A DNA stretch of 32,429 bases from Candidatus Hodarchaeota archaeon (lineage in GTDB: Archaea > Asgardarchaeota > Heimdallarchaeia > Hodarchaeales > Hodarchaeaceae): assembly GCA_016840305.1 (NCBI GenBank), contig JAEOSP010000189.1, positions 1-32,429 of the forward strand, given 5' to 3'. Under the pieces are notes generated by a model. The model searched no databases, was not told the DNA's origin, and saw only the letters and a list, made by a program, of their open reading frames with translations. Made by a program: the position numbers and the translations under genes. Positions within the stretch are counted from its first letter, which is position 1. The number at the start of each line of letters is the position of its first letter. Below are positions 26,302-32,429 of the stretch, one piece after another.

Positions 26302-27252
26302 TTATGGTATGAAATAAATTCCAAAGAAAAAGGCACCCAATGCAACCCACATAGACCAGCGTGTATATTTTCTTGCCTTCTTACCGCCTTGAGTTTGTTC
26401 TGTAAGAATGGTGTAGCTTGTTAAAACAAGGGTGACCAAATAAAATCCATCAAATATCCAAAAAATAAGATTTTGATAAATAAACAATCCAACGATGACC
26501 GATGATCCGAAAGTTATTAAAAACAGAAGAACAGCAACCGATCCAGCTTTCCTAGGGCCGATCCTTATAGCAAGTGAATTAAGATTCTGCTGTTTATCTC
26601 CTTCAAAATCTTGAATATCTTTCACCAATTCTCTACCCAAAGCGAGGAAAAATGTTGAATTGAGAATTAGTATAGAAGTAAATAGAGTTATTTCAGTATT
26701 GGGACTTAAAAGATAAAATCCGACTAATAATGGACCCAGATAGCCTGCTGCAACCCATATATTTCCTAGTAACCCTAATTTTTTAATTCCAAGATTATAA
26801 CTAACTCCTATGAAAATAAAGATCAATGTTAGTAAAAATAGAGTAAAAGTTACATGATAAACCAAAACCAGTAAAAGAATGATCATAGCTGCTAATGAAT
26901 ACATAATAGCCGTTAAATTACGAACAAACCCACGAGATAGATCTCCTCGAGCAATTGGTCTATCAAAACGTTTATTTGCTATATCTGTCTCTACGTCAAA
27001 GTAATCATTGATGCTTTGGTTACTCCAGGTCATTAACATAGTAGCAAATAAACCTAAAATAATGCCTGGCCATTCTAACACTCCATTTGAAAAGAAGAAG
27101 TTCAAAAAGTCGGGGGAATTACCTTTCAAGACATATACAATAAATCCTGCAGATAATACAGCAACACCGCTCAAAATTCCTAAAGTAAACCGAAAAAGAT
27201 CAATAAGGGCCTTTAATCGACTATCTGACAATTCTAAACCTTCTATAACCAA
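26302..27252 (-). CDS. UbiA-family prenyltransferase, DGGGP-synthase-like
   Basis: This integral membrane prenyltransferase has 316 residues and about eight or nine helices. The first aspartate motif is NDYFDVETD (82-90), followed by KRFDRPIARG; the second is KDIQDFEGDK (211-220). This motif pair and the RPI-x-x-G loop are typical of archaeal geranylgeranylglyceryl-phosphate geranylgeranyltransferase, which adds the second isoprenoid ether chain to archaeal lipids, and of related quinone prenyltransferases. It is therefore either in core lipid synthesis or in menaquinone-like synthesis; the first is more likely. It lies upstream of the CPBP protease on the same strand and is divergent from the NYN operon. 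Confidence 0.9.
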   Translation of the reverse strand: MVIEGLELSDSRLKALIDLFRFTLGILSGVAVLSAGFIVYVLKGNSPDFLNFFFSNGVLEWPGIILGLFATMLMTWSNQSINDYFDVETDIANKRFDRPIARGDLSRGFVRNLTAIMYSLAAMIILLLVLVYHVTFTLFLLTLIFIFIGVSYNLGIKKLGLLGNIWVAAGYLGPLLVGFYLLSPNTEITLFTSILILNSTFFLALGRELVKDIQDFEGDKQQNLNSLAIRIGPRKAGSVAVLLFLITFGSSVIVGLFIYQNLIFWIFDGFYLVTLVLTSYTILTEQTQGGKKARKYTRWSMWVALGAFFFGIYFIP

Positions 27253-27347
27253 ATATATGACATGAACGATGAGAAGTTGTTGTTGATAGGTTTTCTATAT
27301 CTCAGTAAAATGTATTTTTCTATCAGAATGAAAAATTGATGATCACC

Positions 27348-27366
27348 TGCATTTCACGTAAATGCA
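27348..27366. promoter_or_regulatory. 19-bp dyad, candidate operator of the NYN-methyltransferase-CobW operon
   Basis: TGCATTT (27348-27354) and AAATGCA (27360-27366) form exact inverted arms around CACGT. The dyad lies 60 bp before the NYN ATG and just upstream of AT-rich stretches (27367-27380, 27402-27411) that could be TATA boxes. It also faces the UbiA promoter on the other side. Confidence 0.4.
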
Positions 27367-27426
27367 TTTTAATTTTATTGAAAGAACTCTGCTAATTGTT
27401 GATTTAATTTAAGTGTTGGATGTAAT

Positions 27427-27933
27427 ATGACCACTGACCGAGTTGCTTTGTTTATTGATGGTGGAAACCTGTATCACGCTGCGAAATACTTAGGTTTCAA
27501 AGTAGATTATCTTCGTCTAAGGGATTATTTTGTGAGATGTAATGATTCTTTGTTTGAAGCATTCTATTATACTGCTTATGATCCTTCAGAACCTTTTATT
27601 ATTAGAATTCTTGATTGGTTACAGCATAATGGTTTCAGAGTTATTTCAAAACAAGTGAAAAAAAAGAATAGCCTCTTCTTTAAAGGAGATATGGATGTAG
27701 AAATTGTTGTTGATATGTTACTAAGTATAGACAAGTATGACAAAGCGATCCTCTTTTCTGGAGATATTGATTTCAAGAGGTGCGTAGTTGAACTACAAAA
27801 ACGGAAGAAAACAGTTCACATTGTTAGTACATTAAAAACTGACCCTCCAATGATCTCAGAAGAGTTTCGAAGTCTTGCTGATATTTGGACTGAGCTTGCG
27901 GATATTATTCCTTACATCAATCACCTAGGGTAA
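27427..27933 (+). CDS. NYN-domain (LabA/DUF88-like) ribonuclease
   Basis: This 168-residue PIN-like protein has acidic metal ligands in the expected places: LFIDGGNLYH (D11), KGDMDVEIVVDM (about 88-99) and FSGDIDF (about 113-119). NYN domains cleave RNA with a metal ion, and many archaeal members are uncharacterised. No other domain is present. It is the first gene of an apparent three-gene operon; the next frame opens 10 bp after its stop, although its probable start is further in. A TATA-like ATTTAATTTA about 16-25 bp before the ATG suggests a leaderless or nearly leaderless transcript. Confidence 0.92.
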   Translation: MTTDRVALFIDGGNLYHAAKYLGFKVDYLRLRDYFVRCNDSLFEAFYYTAYDPSEPFIIRILDWLQHNGFRVISKQVKKKNSLFFKGDMDVEIVVDMLLSIDKYDKAILFSGDIDFKRCVVELQKRKKTVHIVSTLKTDPPMISEEFRSLADIWTELADIIPYINHLG

Positions 27934-28011
27934 AAACACTGATTGAAGTATCAAATATCAAATAAAATATCAAAGCAAATAAATTTAGATTTAATCAAAC
28001 TTGCTATTGTT

Positions 28012-29364
28012 ATGAAACGTGGAAAGGATTTAATCTATAGTGTTTTTAGACATGAGAACCTTACTAAGAATATTCCATGGGTTCCTTTTGCAGGAGTTCA
28101 TGCTGGTTCTTTAATAAAATCAACTGCTACTGAGATATTACAGGATCCTACTCTTCTATTGCAGGCTTTAATGAAAGTTAAACGTCTATATCATCCTGAT
28201 GGCCAGCCGATAGTATTTGATTTACAAATTGAGGCCGAAATTCTTGGATGTGATCTTAAATGGGCAGATAAATCACCACCAATGGTTTACTTACATCCCT
28301 TGGCTGAAGAACCACGAATTCCTACATATATTCCTCAGAAAACAGATGGAAGGCTTCCAATCATACTGGAGGTAATGGAAAAGTATAAATCAGAGGTGGG
28401 GGATGAAGTTGCATTGTTTGGACTGCTTTGTGGTCCGTTAACATTAGCATCTCATCTACGTGGAACAAACTTCTACATAGATTTGATTAACAACAAGGAA
28501 TTTGCAATTGAACTCTTAAAGTACTGTACAAAAGTAGCTATAAGGGTCTGTGAATATTACATTGAAAGTGGTATGGATGTTGTAGCAGTGGTTGATCCTG
28601 TTGTCTCCCAAGTTTCTCCAAGAACGTTTGAGGAATTTCTGATTGACCCATTCACTAAAATTTTTGCATTCATAAAGAACCAAGATGTGTTTTCTAGCTT
28701 CTTTGTGTGTGGTGATGCTACAAAAAACCTTGAAAAAATGGTGAAAACGGGTCCTGATTCTATATTCGTCGATGAAAACATAGATATGAAGATAGCTAAG
28801 GAAATCCTTTCTCCCTCAAACATTATTCTTGGAGGGAATATTCCCCTTACAACGACTATGCTTTTTGGGACTCAACAAGATAATATGAAATATGTAATCG
28901 ACCTTATTGATAATCTTGGAAATGAAAATCTGATTATTGCTCCTGGTTGTGATATGCCTTATGATACTCCTCCTGAAAATGTAATAGGGGTTCTGCAAGC
29001 AGTCCAAGAACCTGAATTGATAAAACGATCATTATTAAATTATGAAAAGGTTGAGGAAGATATCGAGGTTGAGCTTCCAGTATATAATAAACTCCATAAA
29101 CCACTTGTTGAGGTCTTTACTATTGATTCGGACGTTTGTCCTGCTTGTGGTTATATGCTAAAGGCAGGGAAGGATGCAAAAGACCACTTCGGTGAGAAGA
29201 TAGATTTTGTTGAATATAAGTTTACCATTCGAGAAAACATTGCTAGGGGTAAAAAGCTTCAAATTAAACATCTTCCATGTATTCTGATTAATGGCGAAGT
29301 GAAATATTCTTCAATTATTCCATCTCGCTCCGAATTATTGGATGAAATATCAAAGGTGCTTTGA
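28012..29364 (+). CDS. UroD/MtaA-like methyltransferase fused to a thioredoxin-like domain
   Basis: The frame is open from a TTG at 27943, but the ATG at 28012 gives the usual family start (MKRGKDLIYSVFRHENL, then WVPFAGVHAG), 450 residues. The body is a TIM-barrel of the UroD family, closest in pattern to methylcobalamin:coenzyme M methyltransferases (MtaA/MtbA). Numbering from 27943, the zinc cysteines are kept (FVCGD, C256; PGCDMP, C336), but the histidine two residues before the first is phenylalanine. A C-terminal thioredoxin-like domain (about 390-473) carries CPACG (C399, C402) and a cis-proline segment KHLPCILING. The gene overlaps the CobW-like gene by one base (TGATG). Methyl acceptor and corrinoid partner are unknown; no corrinoid protein lies in the window. 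Confidence 0.88.
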   Translation: MKRGKDLIYSVFRHENLTKNIPWVPFAGVHAGSLIKSTATEILQDPTLLLQALMKVKRLYHPDGQPIVFDLQIEAEILGCDLKWADKSPPMVYLHPLAEEPRIPTYIPQKTDGRLPIILEVMEKYKSEVGDEVALFGLLCGPLTLASHLRGTNFYIDLINNKEFAIELLKYCTKVAIRVCEYYIESGMDVVAVVDPVVSQVSPRTFEEFLIDPFTKIFAFIKNQDVFSSFFVCGDATKNLEKMVKTGPDSIFVDENIDMKIAKEILSPSNIILGGNIPLTTTMLFGTQQDNMKYVIDLIDNLGNENLIIAPGCDMPYDTPPENVIGVLQAVQEPELIKRSLLNYEKVEEDIEVELPVYNKLHKPLVEVFTIDSDVCPACGYMLKAGKDAKDHFGEKIDFVEYKFTIRENIARGKKLQIKHLPCILINGEVKYSSIIPSRSELLDEISKVL

Positions 29365-30296
29365 TGGGTTCTAAATCATCAATTAAGCTATATTTGGTAT
29401 GTGGATTTCTCGGGTCAGGGAAAACTACATTCTTGAAGAAATTCCTTTCACATATCATTCATAATGGAGAGAAATGTGGAGTTTTGATGAATGAGTTTGG
29501 AAAAATCGGTATAGACGGAAAAACTCTTCCACAAGGAACAAATATGGTTGAACTAAATAATGGATCCATCTTTTGTCAGTGTTTACATGGAAGATTTTTA
29601 GAGGAATTAGTTAATTATAGTCATTTTGAATCTTTGGATGTATTGTTGATTGAAGCTTCCGGTATGGCTGATCCTTCCTCTTTATTTGATGATCTGTCCT
29701 TGTTGAAAGAAAAATCAAGAGTAGAATACTCTGCAAAAGCTGTCATATGCCTAATCGACTCTGAGTATTTCCTTCAACTAAATGAAGTAATATTAACTAT
29801 TAGGAAACAAGTACAAGCATCCAATATTGTTATAATCAATAAAGTGGATCTAGTGGAAAAGGATGTAGTTGAATCAATTAAAAGCACGATTACTAAATTA
29901 AATCCCAAAGTAAGTATCTATCTATCAACTCATGGTGATATTTCGTTTGATGATATATTTAGAGCGGAAGATAACTTTCTAGCTCAACCATATAATGAAA
30001 TTCACAGTTTAGATATTCTAAATCCAAAATTCTTATCCATAAACTTAGAATCTTCAATGGTTATAGATCGGGACCAATTCAAGGAATTTTTCAGTAAGAT
30101 AAAAGAATATGCATTCCGTTTAAAGGGATTTATACAATTTCAGGATGGTTGGTATTCTGTAAACGGTGTCAAGAACACAATATCGTTAGAAAATTCAAAG
30201 GATTCGTATACTAAAACTGAAATGGTATTAATTTATCAAGAAGAAGATAAGAAGGAAGTAATTCAATTAGTTAATGCTTTATGGGACAATTATTAG
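29364..30296 (+). CDS. CobW/COG0523-family GTPase (metal chaperone-like)
   Basis: This 310-residue protein starts at ATG 29364, overlapping the previous stop (TGATG), with tight translational coupling. Walker A is GFLGSGKTT (14-22). MNEFGKIGIDG is the switch region, IEASGMADP the Walker B/G3 region and INKVDL the guanine-specificity motif. The cobalamin/metal-insertion family normally has GCxCC; here the loop reads NGSIFCQCLHG (C71, C73), keeping a C-x-C but lacking the third cysteine. A C-terminal CobW_C-like domain follows (about 225-305). COG0523 members deliver zinc, cobalt or corrinoid-linked metals. Coupling to a zinc-type methyltransferase suggests that it loads that enzyme or its corrinoid partner. 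Confidence 0.92.
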   Translation: MGSKSSIKLYLVCGFLGSGKTTFLKKFLSHIIHNGEKCGVLMNEFGKIGIDGKTLPQGTNMVELNNGSIFCQCLHGRFLEELVNYSHFESLDVLLIEASGMADPSSLFDDLSLLKEKSRVEYSAKAVICLIDSEYFLQLNEVILTIRKQVQASNIVIINKVDLVEKDVVESIKSTITKLNPKVSIYLSTHGDISFDDIFRAEDNFLAQPYNEIHSLDILNPKFLSINLESSMVIDRDQFKEFFSKIKEYAFRLKGFIQFQDGWYSVNGVKNTISLENSKDSYTKTEMVLIYQEEDKKEVIQLVNALWDNY

Positions 30297-30309
30297 ATAA
30301 AATGGTGTT

Positions 30310-31845
30310 CTATTTAATCGTTAGAACAGCATTAAGTGCAGTAATCCACTTTTTTCTTTTAATTGCACGATTTTCATCACTTAATTTAGGTTTAAAAGTA
30401 TCAGGATTAGTGTTGAAGTAAATATGAATCAATTCTTCTTGATCTTTCCAAAAATTAGCTCCTAAACCAGCTAAAAACGCAATTCCAGTTGCAGTCATAT
30501 CTGCTTCACTAGCTCGTAATACTTCAAGGTTCGCAAAATCAGCTATACATTGTAGGAGAATATCAGATTGAGATACACCACCATCAGTTTTCAGAGATCT
30601 GATAGGAATTTTAGTGTCCTTCTCCATTCCATCCAATATATCTACCAAACGCATGGCAATACCTTCGAATACAGCTCTAGCAACATGTGATCGATGGGTA
30701 TTCAATGAAAGCCCAAGAATTGAGGCTCTTGACTGAGGGGAAAAATATGGAAACCGTATCCCAGAGGGTGTGGGGATAAATATTACCCCCTCTGTGTCAC
30801 TACATTTTGCAGCAAATTCATTCAATGTTGAAGGAGTATCACTTAAACCTATTCCACCTCCAAGCCAATCAATCAATGTTCCTGCTGTTGCTACATATCC
30901 TTCCAGCATGTACATTGGTTGTCCATCAATTACCCATGCTACGAGCGGAAAAAGACCCCTCTTTGATAATTTTCCCTTTTTACCAACCAGCATATCTACA
31001 AATGCTCCGCTTCCTTGACTGATTTTCACATCACCGGGTTTAAAGCAGCATTGGCCATAAAGTGCTGCTTGTTGATCCCCTGCTACTGCTTTTATTGGTA
31101 TTGATACTCCATCAAATAATTCTGGATCTGTTTCACCAAAATTACTAATTGTTTCTCGAAGATCTGGTAGAATGTGCTTAGGTATTCTGAATATACTTAA
31201 CATTGGGGTATTCCAGACTAAATCAAAAGGATTTAGCATACCTGTTGCAGCATTACTATAGTCTGTAGCATGAACTTTTCCACCTGTAAGTTTATATACA
31301 AACCAACTATCAATTGTTCCCATTAAAATCTCTTTTCGATCACAACGTTCTCTCAATCCCTCTATATGATCAAGTGCCCATTTTAATCTCACTGTTGTGT
31401 GGTCAGTTTGAAAATCCAGCATAGTTGTAGCGGTAAGCATTGTATTTCCTAAAATTCTACCAATCCAGGCAAATTTTCTTAATAAACACCACATTTTACT
31501 CTTATTCATACTAATACATGTTTCAGCAGATCGAATATCAGCCCAATTAATGAAATTTGACAAAGGCTTGCCTGTTGACTTTTCCCATGAACAAAAACTC
31601 GCCCTTTGGTTACATATCCCCAGTGCTACAATATCATGGGGAGTAATATCTGGTGAATTGAAAATCCCCTTCATGACTAATAATAATTTGTTCCATAGCT
31701 CCTCAGGGTCATGTTCAATCCATCCCTCGTGTGGGAGCAGAGCAGTAGTTATTTGATACTCCTTCGCAATAATTTTACCATTTTTGTCGAAAACCACTGC
31801 TCTAATCCCCGTCGAACCAGAATCGATAGCCATTATATATTTCAT
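30310..31845 (-). CDS. FGGY-family carbohydrate kinase, glycerol-kinase-like
   Basis: This 511-residue kinase has MAIDSGSTGIRAVVFD at the start (phosphate 1), GICNQRASFCSWEKSTGKPL (the sugar/glycerol-binding strand), and in the second half GDQQAALYGQ, KISQGSGAFV, GYVATAGTLIDWL and SLKTDGGVSQS (adenosine motif). The layout is that of GlpK, but at the QRE/W-D-R residues that bind glycerol it has QRAS and WADIRS, so the substrate may differ. The GTG at 31854 is in frame; ATG 31845 is preferred, with AGGTG 6-10 nt upstream. A glycerol kinase would supply glycerol-3-phosphate, while archaeal lipids need glycerol-1-phosphate. Divergent from the thiolase-like gene. Confidence 0.85.
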   Translation of the reverse strand: MKYIMAIDSGSTGIRAVVFDKNGKIIAKEYQITTALLPHEGWIEHDPEELWNKLLLVMKGIFNSPDITPHDIVALGICNQRASFCSWEKSTGKPLSNFINWADIRSAETCISMNKSKMWCLLRKFAWIGRILGNTMLTATTMLDFQTDHTTVRLKWALDHIEGLRERCDRKEILMGTIDSWFVYKLTGGKVHATDYSNAATGMLNPFDLVWNTPMLSIFRIPKHILPDLRETISNFGETDPELFDGVSIPIKAVAGDQQAALYGQCCFKPGDVKISQGSGAFVDMLVGKKGKLSKRGLFPLVAWVIDGQPMYMLEGYVATAGTLIDWLGGGIGLSDTPSTLNEFAAKCSDTEGVIFIPTPSGIRFPYFSPQSRASILGLSLNTHRSHVARAVFEGIAMRLVDILDGMEKDTKIPIRSLKTDGGVSQSDILLQCIADFANLEVLRASEADMTATGIAFLAGLGANFWKDQEELIHIYFNTNPDTFKPKLSDENRAIKRKKWITALNAVLTIK

Positions 31846-31998
31846 ATTTAGCACCTAAGGAATAGTTAATTTTTTAAATCGCTTTCATATAGTTATTGGC
31901 TTATTTTAGCTTAAACAAGGAAACTGGAAGAAGCTACATCAAATTACATCGTCCTTTTTCAACGTTCAATTCAAAAAGTTTTTAGTGAACCATTATAG

Positions 31999-32010
31999 AC
32001 ACTTAAGTGT
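31999..32010. promoter_or_regulatory. 12-bp palindrome between kinase and thiolase-like genes
   Basis: ACACTTAAGTGT is a perfect palindrome about 97 bp upstream of the thiolase-like ATG and 154 bp upstream of the kinase ATG, in the divergent intergenic region. A candidate operator. The rest of this 260-bp region shows only AT-rich promoter-like sequence. Confidence 0.3.
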
Positions 32011-32106
32011 TGAGTTTTAGATTTCAAGAACTCAATTAAAATTAAGATAGTTTACGTTTAAGAGAAAAAAAGAGAGACTTTATTAAAAGAAAAGAGAGAA
32101 CTCGAT

Positions 32107-32429
32107 ATGCCAGAAGAACAACAACGTGTATTTATAGCGGGGGGAACAACAACTCCCTTTGATTACCCACTTAATCTTCAAATAGAAGAGATGACTGCAA
32201 ACTGCGTCCGTCAATTGTACAAGGATGTACCTGAATTTCACCTCCGTGATGTCCGAGATCATGGAATGGTCGTTTACTCACACTTTTCAGTCCACTTCAG
32301 CCATCAGCTAACTGCCTACTGGATTTTACATGACCATTTAGGTTTAGTTGGAGTACCACACTTCAGGATTGATAATGGTGGTAATACTGGCGGTTCAGCT
32401 CTTTATGCTGCTTATGCATTGGTTAGATC
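32107..32429 (+). CDS. Thiolase-fold protein (SCP-x type) lacking the catalytic cysteine, truncated by window edge
   Basis: Only the first 107 codons are present. The start (VFIAGGTTTPF) and the segment PHFRIDNGGNTGGSALYAAY align with the N-terminal half of SCP-x-type thiolases (canonical RVENACASGSSAL). The nucleophilic cysteine position is glycine (G92) in D-N-G-G-N-T-G-G. A true acetyl-CoA acetyltransferase activity is therefore unlikely; Cys-less relatives include retro-aldolases such as Ltp2 of steroid side-chain degradation and other thiolase-like proteins, usually partnered with a DUF35 (OB-fold) protein. The AGAGAG before ATG is a weak ribosome-binding site. Downstream context is outside the window. 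Confidence 0.8.
   Translation, partial: MPEEQQRVFIAGGTTTPFDYPLNLQIEEMTANCVRQLYKDVPEFHLRDVRDHGMVVYSHFSVHFSHQLTAYWILHDHLGLVGVPHFRIDNGGNTGGSALYAAYALVR

Noticed and set aside
1..32429. tRNA, rRNA, CRISPR repeats, insertion sequences or phage genes
   Set aside because: No TTCGAATC-type T-arm in a cloverleaf context, no regularly spaced repeats, no transposase or integrase motifs were seen.

Overview
This AT-rich, gene-dense window reads as a chromosomal segment of an Asgard archaeon. CDC48 lies beside a small heat-shock protein, and there is a UbiA-type lipid prenyltransferase, an iron-sulfur flavoprotein and TATA-box promoters with short leaders, all of which are archaeal traits. A Rab/Ras-like small GTPase with every G motif intact points to Asgard (a Heimdallarchaeia-like lineage is a guess). 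No rRNA, tRNA, CRISPR array, insertion sequence or phage gene was found.

Layout. Positions 1-2071 (minus): hsp20 then cdc48, a proteostasis operon whose presumed TATA box sits inside a 12-bp inverted repeat. Positions 2422-3679 (minus): metallophosphoesterase then small GTPase. Positions 3827-5176 (plus): a secreted metzincin-like protease with calcium-binding-type repeats. Positions 5228-9301: an HTH-phosphoribosyltransferase regulator divergent from a complete ECF vitamin or nucleobase-type transporter operon (S, A1, A2, T). Positions 9305-11149 (minus): class II aldolase and histidine phosphatase. Positions 11302-11618 hold a frameshifted small membrane-protein gene. Positions 11749-15864 (plus): PAS-PAS histidine kinase, iron-sulfur flavoprotein, MFS transporter.

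Positions 15891-19030 are the least explained part. A large regulator with two apparent winged-helix segments is divergent from a tiny signal-peptide-like ORF, a 96-residue unknown, and a protein that looks like a histidine kinase stripped of its ATP-binding glycine boxes. This could be a signalling locus, but that is inference. Positions 19027-22715: a DinB-like protein and a Hef-like SF2 helicase share one divergent TATA region, followed by a surface beta-helix protein. Positions 22907-27252 (minus): MFS exporter, second DinB-like protein, CPBP membrane protease with a C-terminal zinc ribbon, UbiA prenyltransferase. Positions 27427-30296 (plus): NYN ribonuclease, a UroD/MtaA-like methyltransferase fused to a thioredoxin-like domain, and a CobW-family GTPase, with a dyad upstream. 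Positions 30310-31845 (minus): FGGY (glycerol-type) kinase. From 32107 to the edge: the start of a thiolase-fold protein that lacks the nucleophilic cysteine.

All function calls come from reading motifs by eye. No database search was possible.
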